Positions 24,805-36,770 of a DNA stretch of 64,000 nt are shown here, in pieces. Source of the DNA: Poronia punctata. Taxonomy: Eukaryota > Ascomycota > Sordariomycetes > Xylariales > Xylariaceae. Under the pieces are notes generated by a model that worked only from the letters and a program-made list of their open reading frames with translations, had not been told where the DNA came from and did no database searches. The first letter of the stretch is position 1. The number at the start of each line of letters is the position of its first letter. A program made the translations under genes and the position numbers. The stretch lies in contig MU401458.1 in the NCBI GenBank assembly GCA_022579005.1, positions 310,001 to 374,000 on the forward strand. Direction: 5' to 3'.

Positions 24805-25567
24805 CGTGTCCACAGCGTCCTGGAACTGGCCCGAAGACCCCGTAGAGAAGGTAGAGGAATCCACGATGGCAGACTTATTAAGCCCAGGACCCCGAATTGT
24901 AGGGGACCTCGACTCACGGATGTACGGTTACTTCGGGATTGTCGAATCGATGGGCACTTAGAGTCTTCGGCCGGCACTATGCAGGACACGCAGAAACGCA
25001 GTAGAATCCGTAACGGGGTTTCCTGTAAACGCCGAGGAATGTTCCACGTGTGCTCTAGGCGGTGGGGGACGAATCAGTTGTCTGGAAGAATCGATTGGGA
25101 CATGATAAGACGAAGAGTATCAATCAGGCCATTGACTAGAATTGTGCCTGGATTGAATTCCAAGTTCCCGAGACAGGCCTAAAAGGGCAGTTCTGCAGGG
25201 AAAGGCTGAGATGCGAAGTAGGGGTTTGGAGAAAAGAGTCGAGACGACTAGGTGGAAGGAGGGGAAGTGACCCTGGTTTGACAGTGCTCTCGACCAGAGA
25301 TGCTAAGCTGGGGCAAGTGAATAGTCTAGTCGTAGACTAAAGAATGTACTCGGGAGAACTGATGTTGTGGAAAGACGTACCTCGTAGGCTATCAAGAAGT
25401 GCTTTGGCAAAGTGTCAGGCAAGATTAAAAGGGATTGTGACATGAAAGGTCCATTTCTGGTCTAGGCCTGTTATTTACACGTTGGGAGATGTCCAGGTAG
25501 ACCTGACTGGAGTACTGACCGTGAGAAAGGGAAGGGATATTGGTGAAGAGCTACAAGGATGCAAGTA

Positions 25568-25595
25568 ACTTGACTTGACTTGACCTGACCTGACC
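25568..25595. repeat. ACTTG/ACCTG pentanucleotide repeat
   Basis: Three ACTTG units are followed by ACCTG units, so the array is imperfect and differs between halves by a single C/T change. It is a simple repeat in the upstream region of the GTPase gene. Confidence 0.8.
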
Positions 25596-26417
25596 CACTG
25601 GCCCGTAGTTAGTATCTATTACAGGGGTCAGGTGGCCGTCGATGCCTGAAGAACGGCTGGTCGACGCTGTTACCACTATCAACATATTCTGTATTTCCCT
25701 TTTTGTTGGACACCTTTGGCAGAGCAAATGTGAGAGCGGATAGTTTCAATGCACAATATCAGCATGTTGGGAACATGATAGCTATTGTCAATCTTTGTTT
25801 GTGAAAGCAAAACAAACCACAGTTCAGTTTCTTAGTCCCTTAATGGGTTCCTGACACCTGTGGGATACCTACCGCATAAAGTGTTTCTCTGGATGCCATG
25901 TAGCTAGGTTAGAACAAACAGAGCGATTGTCTGGCGTAGATCCGGGGGATAGATCTTCCAATTGGCTTTTCATTCCTACCTAAACAAAAAATGCATGCCC
26001 AATGGATCTTGAAGAGCGTCGCGACTCCGCTCGAAGATTGTTCTAGAGGTAAGTTGGTAGTCAGGCGTCGGCGCTGATTATTGGCCATAGTTCCCCAATA
26101 TAAGCCCGGGGGTCAGATTTTGGCGTCGCAAAGACTGTGTCCTCGAGCGAATAAGGTCTTTGAAACAAGGTGAAGACGGGCCGCAGGTTGCATACGCGTA
26201 GACGCGACACGCGAAGTGCCCAGGGGTTTCAAAGATGTAGCCGACAATGATATGACACACACATGTATGAGTGTGTTAGGTAGGTAGCTCAAGGAACCTT
26301 CCCATGCAGATACCTTATAGGTGCGTTGACACATCTCCGTGGATTTTACAATACCGGAGAACCGCTGTATAGGAGCACCTAAGGTTACAACGTTCTACTC
26401 GTAGGGGCCTAACTTGT

Positions 26418-26435
26418 AGACGGCAGATGCCGTCT
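26418..26435. repeat. 8-bp inverted repeat
   Basis: Arms AGACGGCA and TGCCGTCT are separated by 2 nt. It could be a dimeric regulator site or chance. It lies about 660 bp upstream of the H-protein start. Confidence 0.5.
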
Positions 26436-27091
26436 TTCGATGATGCATATGGTTAAGGTGTTCCCATGTTTTAGGCTGCATTTACAGTCGCATGCGTCTG
26501 CCAATGCCCATTCTGACTCTCAATTTTGCGCCCACCCAGGCATGCCAGGTTAGATAGCGCTTCCAGGAAAATCCCTAAACATTGTTAAATGAAACCTATC
26601 GATGTGGTCTCCAAAATATGTTCAGACCATTTTCTTAAAACCGTCTGATGCTGGGCTTTCATACGAGACGAGTAGGTAGCGGTCCACGGTTGAATCTATT
26701 TCAAGCCACAAGATGTAAGCTGAGCCACATGTGGGAGATACATGCTACGGCAGTTAGGGCACTAGACTAACCTTAGCCTAGTTTAGTCTACGTTAGGAGG
26801 GGCATCCAGTCTCCAGATAACAGTTCTACAGTGTCAGATTAGGCCTGCACTGCGCCGATAGACTTATTTCACTCTGACTGTACAGTGTATTCTCTTATCC
26901 GGGATATCTCGGCTCAGTACCCCTGCTACTGTCAGTTTTCGGAGAAGGTACATGATGATATCAAGTTCCTAAACGTTCCTTCACCTGATAGAGCTTCGGA
27001 TCAGCTTGAAAACGAGGCCACAAATCTTCACCGATCCCCGGACTACGATACAACCACCGCCACAACCACCTTCCTCGCCTCACATCCCATC

Positions 27092-27824
27092 ATGGCCTCA
27101 ATTGCGCGGTGCCTCCGGGCAGCTCGACCATCGACCCTGACTCGTCTGGCTCGGACGCCCGTGGCTCGATCTCATTGGCAAACAACATCTGTCCGAACAT
27201 TTACTGCCTCTCCGATAAGTAAGCTATGCTTTCCTCCTCCGATGTCGCCCATGTCAACATTTTGCTTCTTTTTCTGTCATGATTGTTCATGATCAGCCTT
27301 TCATGAGACAATTCCAAATGGACAAACAGACATTGGCCCAGTGATATCTCGGGCCAGATGTAATCACATTTAGCTCTCGCGGTATGGACCGTAGGCTAAC
27401 CGCATCAACCCCGCCGGAAACAGGAGACATCCGCAAATACACCAAAGACCACGAATGGGTTGACCTGAACGCCGATCAGACCGCTGGTGTCATCGGCATC
27501 TCCGAGTACGCGGCCCAGGAGCTTGGTGACGTCGTATACGTGGAGCTGCCCGAGGAGGGAAAGCAGCTCACCGCCGGTGACACGCTGGGCGCCGTCGAGT
27601 CCGTCAAGAGTGCCGCAGATATTAACAGCCCCATCGCCTGCACTGTGACGGCCACCAACAAGAACCTCGAGGAGAAGCCCGGCACCATCAACCAGGTGCC
27701 CGAGGACGACTCGCACGGCGGCGGTTGGATCGCCAAGATCACCGTCAGCGAGCAGGGTCGCAAGGACTTTGAGTCCCTGATGAGCCCTGAGGCGTACGAG
27801 GAGTTCACTGGCTCTGAGCACTAG
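27092..27824 (+). CDS. GCV3: glycine cleavage system H protein, mitochondrial
   Basis: The two exons (27092-27218 and 27424-27824) give 175 residues. The H protein carries the lipoyl arm that shuttles the aminomethyl group between the P, T and L proteins of the glycine decarboxylase complex in the mitochondrial matrix. The first 40 residues are a presequence rich in Arg, Ala and Ser with no acids. The mature protein starts near DIRKYTKDHEWV and contains GVIGISEYAAQELGDVVYVE and the lipoylation site GAVESVKSAADI, with the acceptor lysine at about 104. The C-terminus GWIAKI and SPEAYEEF is complete. The ATG at 27092 is chosen because it begins the presequence; the same frame is open further upstream but adds nothing recognisable. 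It converges with the porphobilinogen deaminase gene. Confidence 0.95.
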
Positions 27825-28309
27825 ATTTATAATCCAACCTGATATCTGGCGTCTGGGAAGAGGACTTTTCGATTACCAAGCGCCGGGGAGGCTATGCTTT
27901 AGACACAGGGACTACGCTGTGTAGTGCGCAAGGGGACCGTGATACGTGCATGAGTCCATGCGATTCTGATTTCAAGGTGTTACAAACGGCCGGCATTGGG
28001 CAGCAAAGGACGGTGTTCAACAGAACGAGAAAATAAGAACGGGCTCAACCTTGTAACATAGGCCACGTGTGGGTAATTTCTCTATCTTATATTCCGGGGG
28101 CCGCATTTGGACAAAACCCTCGCGATAGCAATATACGTGTACAGAAATGGGTAGGCTAGCATGCTATTTTTCAACATTTTAACATGAAATAAGTCGCGTC
28201 GCCACCATATGAATGGTTCAGCTCTGTTCGCTCCAACATATGCTAGCATGATCGTCAACATAACTGGTCTTTCTTTGCGACGGAGTTTCCCGCACCGTAT
28301 CTCGTGCTC
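27825..28309. other. convergent 3' intergenic region
   Basis: This short AT-leaning gap lies between two convergent genes and presumably holds both 3' UTRs. No gene is seen. Confidence 0.5.
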
Positions 28310-29377
28310 TTACGCAGGTACCCACGGCTCTGCCTTGTCTCTGCTCGCCGCACGATCTACGTTGATGGCGTCGAGGATGGTCTGCGCACCATTGTCTACC
28401 AACATCTGCGCAACCTTTTCGCCAAACGCAACAGCCTCTTCTCTCGTCTTGACCTCGGCGACACTTTCGGCATCCGCCGCCTCTGTGCCCTCGACGCTGA
28501 CCACACAGGCCGCGATTTTCAGTTTATCACCATCTTGCCATTCCGTCTCTACACCGATGGGGATACTGCAGCCGCCCTCGAGCTTGCGCATAATGCTGCG
28601 CTCCGTCTCGATGGCCAACATGGTCTTCTCGTCCTGAAACTCTCCCAAAAGCGAAAGGATCCTCTCATCGCCCTCGCGCGCCTCGAGGACAAGCCCGCCC
28701 TGACCAACAGCATACAACATGCCGCCGCCCTCGGTATTCTGGCTCAGGTACTGCGAGATGCGCGCATGTCTATCAGAACGATGCAGGCCCGCGGCGGCAA
28801 GGATCAGAACGGAGAACTCGCTGTCCTCGGCATCGAGCTTGCTCAGCCGCGTATCGATGTTGCCGCGCATATCCTTGAACTGCAGATGCGGGTAGCGACG
28901 ACTGATCTGGGCCATGCGGCGCACGCTACTGGTACCGACGACGGCGCCCGCAGGCAAGTCGGCGAGTTTCTTATACTTGCCCTCGAGGGACTTCTTGACG
29001 ACGACGACGTCGCGCGGGTCCTCGCGTTCAGTGAAGCAGGCCAGCACGCAGCCCTCAGGTAGCGATGTCGGCATGTCCTTGGCGCAATGCACGATGAGAT
29101 CCAGCTCGTCGCTCACGAGGGCGGCTTCTAGCTCGTTCGTCCATAGACCTTTACCGCCGAACTTGTACAGCGCTGTGATCTTGTCCTTATCTGCTGTCGA
29201 TAACATGGGTCGGATCTCGAAGTCGGTGTCGGGGTGGAGCTTCTTGAGAGACGCCACCACCCATTCTGCCTGGAGGAGTGCCAGGGCGGATTTCCGCGTG
29301 CCGACGCGCACTACGGATTTTTTCTGTGTCGGTGCGCCCGAGGGCGTTATGACGGGCTTCGTGGCTGGGGTCGACAT
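28310..29377 (-). CDS. HEM3: porphobilinogen deaminase (hydroxymethylbilane synthase)
   Basis: This intronless gene gives 355 residues, the normal fungal length, with ATG at 29377. It condenses four porphobilinogen molecules into hydroxymethylbilane in the cytosol, the third step of haem synthesis. Seen: VVRVGTRKSALALLQAEWV (about 22-40), KFGGKGLWTNELE (72-84), the VHCAKDMPT block (96-104), GTSSVRRMAQ with the substrate-binding arginines (148-157), MRGNIDTRLSK (170-180), and LEGGCSIPIGV with Cys270 carrying the dipyrromethane cofactor. The region has marked G+C and strong codon bias, which produces long antisense open frames; I treat these as shadows. A CCAAT box on the same strand lies about 112 bp upstream. 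Haem made here would serve proteins such as the P450 at 6.7 kb. Confidence 0.95.
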   Translation of the reverse strand: MSTPATKPVITPSGAPTQKKSVVRVGTRKSALALLQAEWVVASLKKLHPDTDFEIRPMLSTADKDKITALYKFGGKGLWTNELEAALVSDELDLIVHCAKDMPTSLPEGCVLACFTEREDPRDVVVVKKSLEGKYKKLADLPAGAVVGTSSVRRMAQISRRYPHLQFKDMRGNIDTRLSKLDAEDSEFSVLILAAAGLHRSDRHARISQYLSQNTEGGGMLYAVGQGGLVLEAREGDERILSLLGEFQDEKTMLAIETERSIMRKLEGGCSIPIGVETEWQDGDKLKIAACVVSVEGTEAADAESVAEVKTREEAVAFGEKVAQMLVDNGAQTILDAINVDRAASRDKAEPWVPA

Positions 29378-30732
29378 TTTCGCGGGGCGAAAGGAAAGAA
29401 GAACCTATGTTTTGGCGACTTGTCGGGGGTACTCGGGGGGGATTCGGTCGGGTGGGTTTCGGTCGATTGACCGAGGATGCTACGGTCAATTGGCGGCTGT
29501 CGCACTGGATATAGGTGGTGTAATTCTGGTGAAGATGCTGGTGCCACGGAAAATAAAAAATTTAAACACAGGAATATAACAAACAGAAAGTTGCCGAAGA
29601 ATAACACCGGATATTTTGTATTTGTAGGTGGTCACTTTCGAACTTTTGGCGGGGCAAGGTAGTTGATGGCGGGGCAAGGATATGTGTCACTGCGCAGCGT
29701 TCGCGCCCCGATATCCCTGCAGGAGCCACATTACCCTGGAAAGTCTTTACTCCACCTCCTTTCCTAAACCTCACTACCCGTCCCCCCGTCTACTTACAAC
29801 CCCCTACCTACCACAAAACAGGCATATTGCCCGAGTTGGGAGCGGAGATTGAGTACTTGCCTATGAGTGTAAAATAAACCACTATCAAGTGAAATTAGTC
29901 GACTGCCTTTGGTGAGATCAGGTAAGACAATGTGCAAAGGCCTTAGGCACTCAAGCTCTGAGATGATTTCACCTTCTCTCCGATGGGTGTTCCTAATGCC
30001 CCGAGTGTGACGAGGAAAATAACACCATTACATATTGGTACACCTATCCGTTGCAGTTCACCACGGGCGCAGGGTATACAGGCGCAACACAACCCTGTTA
30101 ACCTAGGAAGGTGTCTCGCTTATTGAGGTCCATCCAGAGAAGATCAGGTCCTTCTCCCATACGTGGTTTCGCCATGGAACATTTCTGTATCTCTCCCTGT
30201 ACATCATGAGTTGTCGAGAAGCTCGTCGGTGTCTCCTCAAGGTGGGACGGGATCTCGTAATACTCCGAAGACACCGCGATTGTCCCAGACCAAGGCTGCA
30301 GCGTATCTGTATTCAACTAATGGGGGTTGGATTCATGCGTCTTGATGTCTTCAAGTCTGGCCTACGTTTGAGCATATGATGTTAACGCAGGAGAGGCATT
30401 TCGGCCCTTAACATTGCCAAACACTCCCACCTGTACCATCCTTCTCATGATGCAAAGGCTTACCAACGAATAGAGCTCAGACGAAAGGTCGTTAGCTTCG
30501 GCTATGAGTCGGTCATATACGACTTGACGAGTGATTACGCGTAAGATTGGAAGAGGGTGGATTCATTCTTAGAGTATATCAACAATAAGACACGTCTCTC
30601 GCCTCTGAACAAGTGTAATATATATATATATCTATATACCTCTGTTGTCAAATCAAAGACAAAACCTGAAGACCAAAAACAGACAAAACAGAACTACCCA
30701 CCCTTGTGAAAGCTGAAAGTTCATCCCTCACC
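29378..30732. other. divergent intergenic region
   Basis: It contains the promoters of the porphobilinogen deaminase (minus) and the secreted protein (plus). No gene is seen. An AT dinucleotide run lies near 30620. Confidence 0.5.
29489..29493 (-). promoter_or_regulatory. CCAAT box upstream of HEM3
   Basis: ATTGG on the plus strand (CCAAT on the minus) sits 112 bp upstream of the deaminase ATG. The HAP/CCAAT-binding complex regulates haem and respiratory genes in fungi, so the site is plausible. A 5-bp match alone is weak. Confidence 0.35.
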
Positions 30733-31660
30733 ATGCAACTATACCATATCTTCCTCCTAATCATAGGGACTATCTCATTCTCATCAGCCCGAAGAAATGC
30801 AGCACGCCAAGTAACTCTCACCGTCACAGCCGGTGTCGGTGACCCTTCATACTCGGAGCCCGCGTCGTTGGCCCTAGGAGGAGGAGGAGGTGTTCCTTGG
30901 GAACAACAAGGAAGTAGTAGTAGTGCTAGTGTTGCTGGCGCTGGCGCTGGCAGTGTCGTGACCTCCGTTCTTCCGGTAGCACCTATTCCAGTCCCTGTCA
31001 ATCCCTCATCATCCTCATCATCGGCCACCACTAGCACAGCCTTGCTTTCACTGGACTCTGAATCGTCGTCTACTTCTTCTTCTACCTCTTCATCTGCTGC
31101 TATATTTGCGTCTTTGGCTTCAGCTTCGTCATTGTCTACTTCATCTACCTCTTCGTCTGGTATTGCGTTTGGGTCTTTGGCTTCAGCTTTAGGTTCGGCT
31201 TCAACCTCGACCTCATCCACCTCTCTATCCACCAACCTCCCCAGCGTATCCGGCCCCGGATCCGGAACTGGAACCGGACCAAAATGCGGCAAGGGATATA
31301 CATACTGCGGATACATGTTGACAGGCGAAGGACACAGTAACGTTACCTTTCCCCTTTTCCCTTTTACCCCTTTTCCTTTTTACCCCTTTCCCCACCTACC
31401 TACCTACTTAACTAACACCTTTTTTTAAAAAAAAAAAAGACTTCAACCAAGAAGCCATAAACAAAGCCTACTGCACCGGCCTCCCAGAACTCTGCCCATC
31501 ATCCGGAACCCACAAGACAGACATCGGCCAGGCCGTGTTCGTCTGTATGAGCGACCAGCCCTCTACTGTGGAACTCATGTGTGCCTGCGACGGCATCTGT
31601 CAGAATAATGCCTCGTCTAATTATATCGCTCATTGCGACAAGCCTTGCGTTAATAAGTAA
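30733..31660 (+). CDS. secreted Ser-rich, Cys-rich protein (effector-like)
   Basis: The two exons (30733-31336 and 31440-31660) give 274 residues. A signal peptide is clear (MQLYHIFLLIIGTISFSSA). A long Ser/Ala/Thr/Gly-rich linker follows (about 55-180), probably O-glycosylated. The C-terminal 90 residues form a compact module with 10 cysteines: CGKGYTYCGYMLTGEGHN, then AYC, ELC, KTDIGQAVFVC, LMCACDGIC, HC and CDKPC. This module (GYTYCGYML to CDKPC) looks like a family of small secreted fungal proteins whose role is unknown; the family memory is not checked. Intron 1 has a CTAAC branch and a poly-A stretch next to the acceptor. There is no GPI signal. It may be a wall-associated protein or an effector candidate. 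Confidence 0.8.
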
Positions 31661-32535
31661 GGAACCCTCCCCGGAAAAAGGAAAGGTTTTTTTTCGAAGA
31701 GATCCTTGTAACGTCTTGTTGGATGGAAATCAGAGAGAGAGATTGCGTATGTCTTACCTTAGGTTTCGCTTGTTTCGCTTTAGGTTAGGTTGTGGTGTTG
31801 TTTAGAGCCCGATTCGGATTCATCAACAACTTCATCATCATCATCATCCACTCGCTATCTATGATGTGAGGAAAAGGGGCTCGAGGAAACTTTACGGAGG
31901 AAGAAAAGTCGATGGCTTGAAGGCTTGTCAGGTAGTCAGATACTCTGTTTAAGTCCTCAAGTATGAAAATCACTCGTTGAATGACTTTTGGTTTATTGAA
32001 GATTACATATCACAGTTACCTAATGAATCTACTCGTATATATTTCTAAAGGGGGTATTGGGTATTAATGGCCCTCGATGCCCTACGTAGGTAATTACTTG
32101 CATGTTCTACATTAATGGTATTCCCCTCGGCACAAGAAACATAACGAAAGGGCACTCACATCGATTTGACTCCCAATATCTGAAGGTGTGTCGGGACGAT
32201 ATAGTTGGCCTTGCTGACTCAACGCGTGATCAGATACAGCAAATAAGTCTACTTAAGCTACGACTCATTGGGCTCAGCATGATGGGCCACTCTCTAACTT
32301 TCTCGAAAGAGGCGCGCTGACTACCTAACAACTACTTTATGTCGTGATGGAGAGGCGCGTACTTGAGTGCCTGTCTGCTTTTCAGCCAACCAATTCATCA
32401 ACTCAAAGCTTACGCGATTCACGCATTAGACAGAACAGTTAGACCTTTCTCTCCCTGGCTGAGGGTCTTATGAATGGTCAAGACACCATCCAAGGAAAAA
32501 ATGATACGCTGTTTGATCGATCCCTCCATCGCAAA
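31661..32535. other. convergent 3' intergenic region
   Basis: This gap lies between the secreted protein gene and CAND1, which converge. No gene is seen. It includes a short CATCAT-type repeat near 31830. Confidence 0.5.
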
Positions 32536-35500
32536 TCAAGACTCCTTGTTCTCCTCTCGTAGTTCCTTGAGTTGCCGCTCGAAATCCTTGTTAACCCACT
32601 CCCAATACTGGTGCCAAACAGGGTTCTGGGTTTGTATAGCAACTCCTGCGTTTGCATTCGTGCTATTCGGCGTCTGGATCGTCGTCTTGGTCTTTTCGGC
32701 CAAAAGAACGGAGACACGAAGGATACTTTTGTTGGCCTCTTCTTGCTTCTCATGTTCTTGCTTTACCGCACCTTCTTTGAGTCTCTTGGACAAAACTCTT
32801 CGGTAACTCTGCGCGATAGAGTCAAGTCGGCGCGTTGTCTCTTCGGGATCTATAACGATCAACTTCCCGAGCATGAGGTTACATAGTGACCTAATGTCAT
32901 TATCGTCGTCGAGACCTGCAAGAATGCGATCGTAAAACTCTGGCGAGCTGATACGGGAGAAGGATGTCTCCATGAGAGAGTACAGAGTCTCGTAGGCGCT
33001 CTGTGAGGCGTGGAATTAGCCGGGATCACATGAAATGGGTCAAGGAATACACGTACCTTGCGCGCCTCAAGCCCGTCATCGACCGTGTGTTTAAACGGTC
33101 CCATCTGTACTTCGCGTATGAGTTCCTTCTTGATCGTAGACTCGGCAATCACAAACGGCATCAGATCGGCCAAATGGGGGAGAACTAGCTTGGGCTTATT
33201 ATGTGTGGCCGAGTTGAGCGTTGTCATTCCTAGCCGGCGATTTTCCAGGTTGTCATCTTTGAGCACCGTCAAGATCATGTCAACCAACACCGGTTTTAGT
33301 TCTGCGTCGAAGGCCTCATCGCTATCCGGTAGCGTATATCTCAGTGCTTGAACAGCAACAGCCCTGTATCGCTCCGAAGGGCTTGTCAAGAGTTCCTATA
33401 ACGGTCATGTCAGCCACAGTCACAATCCTGCTTACTGAGAAGTTAGAACGTCGCGACACATACCTGGAGCTTGGCAATGTACGTTTTCGGTTTGACAATG
33501 GCTAAACGGCCGATGCACTCGGCACAGATCGCCTTGTTGTCTTCTGCGAGCGACGAAGTAAACAGAAGCTCCCAAATATCATGTTCGTAGGCGCTGATGT
33601 CCGTAGATAAAGTGACAACCTGGTGAAGAATCTCCCGGATGGATTGCAAGAACAAATACTGATGACCTCCTTGCTTCTTGGTCGCGTCCAAAATAATGGG
33701 AAGGTAGCGCGGAACATTGCCCGCCCCGGCTCTGCCCAAGGCGACGGCAGCCGCCACCGACACCTTGTCGGGTTCGTCTCCAAACTGCGAGAGGAATATT
33801 TCCGGATCCAGCGTAGAATCAGAACCAAGACGAAGGGCAATCTCTCCTAATATGGCTAATGAGAGACTCTGGCGCGCGGCGTCTGGCGGGGAGAGCTTGC
33901 TAGCCGCCGTTAGTTCCTTTACAAAGTCTTGGATCGTGACGCCAGCGTTGCCGCCGCTTGCAACATATAATGTGCCTGCCACCTTTCCAACGATGGCCGG
34001 GTCACCAGTGATACCAACGCTGACCAAGACAGCCTTCATTAGCGGCTGTGCCATACCAGTCTTCCCCACATTGGCAGCAAGGGAAATGATGGAGTCAAGG
34101 GCGCTGCTGGAGACATTCTTCTTCAGGAGTTCGCAAAGGGCCGGAATAAAATCTTTCGATCCAATGACCTTGGGGTTTTCTACTTGAAGCTGGGAAACTA
34201 TGAGTAGGGCGGGAGCCAAGAGATGGCTATCGTTGGCGGCGACTACCGGTTGGATAGCCTCAACAATGCCATCGATAGTGGCAGCGGAAAGATTCCCCTT
34301 GGTGGCTGGGCATGTGACGATGTGTTGAAGAGCCTGGATGCTTGATCCTCTAAGGGCACGATTTGCTTTTCGGAGCTGGCCACACAACTCTAAAGTCACA
34401 GATTGGATCCAGTCAGAATCAAGACTTCCAGGGACCGAAGAGAACAGAGCAACGTTGTCGATCGCCCTCACAGCATGGAGCCTGGTAGTTTCGTTCCGTG
34501 CACGGTCGAGCAGAATGTCGAGGCCGACCTTTCGCTTCTCCGCCGGTAGAAGGGAAAGTCCATCTGGGGTCGAGGTCCTAGCTATCAAAGTACCCAGTGC
34601 TTGTATGGCCCGTTGACGAACCTCTGTGTCCGCATCGTTTGCCGAAGTGCGATCGGTGATGGTGTCGTACAATTTATGTAGCTGAGGCTTATACTTTTGC
34701 GTAGTCAGCTTGGCGCGAGGAGGGGTGATGGCCTTTACGAGCTCCTCTGTCGTCCTGATCGCTTCGCTGGATATCTTGTAGAACTTGTCATTTACTGCTG
34801 ATATGACGCCCGTTACAATACTTTCTAGATATGGCTGGAACAGACTAGACGAATGGGTTCTGGCAATGTCGCTAATGAATCGAAGCACGGCCATGCGCAA
34901 CGTAGTAGCCGTAGCAGAAGCGGCACCACCCGTCAGAGCCGTCGATGTCGCGCCGGCATTGGCAGCAATCCCACTCGTGACGTTGATGACCGGCTCCATG
35001 ACCTGGTCGAAATAGTCGGATAGACCTCCGTTTTGTACAGCAATCAAGTCATCTAGCAGCGTGATGACAGCTTGTTTGGTGGCGATTTGTTTGCCTTTCA
35101 GGAGCTTCGTCGACACCTTAACTAGCTGCGGGGTTAACCTCGAGAGGTCCGCTCGCGGTCCTGTTTCCGGGACCGACTCCTGAATTGGTGATGCCACACC
35201 TGGCGTACCCAAGTACGGCGCTTTGCTGGCGACAGCAAGCCCACTGCTACTCTGTCGCCTTCGCTTTCTGCTATCCGGGAGAGACTGAAGGGTTTCCTCA
35301 TCTATTGTTGGCGTGTGGATGATGCCCTCACCAGTTTTCCGGATAAGGAGGGCCAAGGTCGAAATTACCTCCAGCCGCACGCTCTCCTCTCTCTCATTGA
35401 AGCGCCGAATCAGAGGTATGGCAACGTCCCGATACAGAACACCACTATCGAGCAAGTCGGTGCTGCGGGTAGATATCAGGGTATAAAGAGCTTTTGCAGA

Positions 35501-36770
35501 ACATCTACGAACCTTCCAGCTGGCATCATCATCGTCATCGTCGAAACCATTATCTTCGTATTCGTCATCGTCGTCCATTTCGTCGTCGTCCGCTTCTTCC
35601 TCATCTTCATCCATATCCTCGTCCTCGTCGTTGGCATAGTTTGGGTCGAATTTAAGAAATCGCAAACAGGCAGCGATGATATCATCGGTATACGGTCGCA
35701 TTTGAGCGCCACAGGATGCGATAAATGATTCGAGCGCAACCAAAGCAACTTCGCGAACCTCGGCAAATTCGGGATCGGCATCCTCGCCTTCAGTCACTGC
35801 GTCGACGTACTCCTGTAGCTGACTTTCACTGAGCGTCGCAATAACCAGCGGTGCTATCTCGGGGATATGTCCACCAAATTGATGTGGAATAGCCCGAGCG
35901 AGCGACCCCAAAATAGTGATGTACAAGCGGAGCATAACAGGACTGATCCCTGACTGTTTCAAAGTCTTCTGTATCCTGCCGATGAACCCGTTGAGTACCT
36001 CTTCTGGGAGGTAGGGGGCTAGGACAGCGAGAGCAACAACAGCTCTTTTTTTGACAGACGACGGAGTCGTAGGCTTCTCCAGAACCTGCACTACTACATC
36101 TTGCATCTTCTCGACTTCAAGAGGCTGTAGAAGTGGCCCGAAACAGCGAACAACTTCTATTAGCACATCCACAGCCTCCGGGCTCGGGTGGTTGCTATCC
36201 AGTAGGCCGCGAGTCTCTGAGCGAGACGAGCCTTTGGAGAGAGGGATCCCCAGGATGCGGGGGATGAGCATGTGACTGACGATGTGGTATGTATCGATGA
36301 CTTCGCGCGTGGGCGCAACACCCGGGGTGGGTTTTTGAAGTGAGGAAATGGCATTGCGGAGAGCCAAGGAGGGAAGCGAGTTGTCTACCGAGTTCGTGAT
36401 TTCAACCAACGTGAGCTTCTCGAGCATCGGCTTAATGACGGATATCGGGATTTTGGTCACCAAGGGACCGATGCTACACATCCAAAGTTAGCCAAGAGCC
36501 CATCGAATTAAGCGGATGTGTGCCTTTTTACAGTTTTACAGCCAAATTTTGGACTTCACCATTTTGATCGTCCAGAGATTTGATAACAGCATCAACGATT
36601 CTCGAAGAAGTGTTATAGTCGTGTACAAGGAAATCGGTTTTGGGCCTGATAAGGATCTGGTGAAGGTCGTTCAACGACATGAATCGGAAGTCCGGATCGT
36701 CATCGTTCAATTTGGCCAGAAGGGCACCGATAGTCTGGGGATTCGGGTTGTTAAGCGCCGAAGTTGCCAT
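32536..36770 (-). CDS. CAND1: CAND1/TIP120 cullin-associated NEDD8-dissociated protein
   Basis: The four exons (minus) are 36770-36532, 36473-33464, 33395-33057 and 33000-32536. They join in frame to 1350 residues. CAND1 is a HEAT-repeat solenoid that wraps un-neddylated cullin-RING cores and exchanges substrate receptors in nucleus and cytosol. Seen: an N-terminal HEAT block (LNDDDPDFRFMSLNDLHQIL, NLAVKLIGPLV); an acidic insert of D and E at about 362-397 followed by SWKVRRCSAKALYTLIS, the family hallmark; many further HEAT units; and the TIP120 C-terminal domain (SPSERYRAVAVQALRYTL, GMTTLNSATHNKP, MGPFKHTVDDGLEARK). The final segment, rich in charged residues, ends KELREENKES. All three introns are short (54-69 nt). 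The protein is a single polypeptide, in contrast to the split CandA-N/CandA-C of Aspergillus. Confidence 0.93.

Larger units (their letters stand above)
24990..27091. other. 2.1 kb gene-free region
   Basis: This divergent intergenic region lies between the Tem1-like gene and the H-protein gene. No gene is supported. Its left end should hold the 5' UTR and any upstream exon of the GTPase. It contains a pentanucleotide repeat (25568-25595), a hairpin-like inverted repeat (26418-26435) and TAGGTA words. Confidence 0.5.

Noticed and set aside
28304..29062. 252-codon open frame on the plus strand
   Set aside because: It lies entirely antisense to the conserved porphobilinogen deaminase, and its composition is the mirror of that gene's codon bias.
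35315..35728. 137-codon plus-strand frame rich in Ile and Val
   Set aside because: It is antisense to the acidic insert of CAND1; the hydrophobic run is the complement of Asp/Glu codons.
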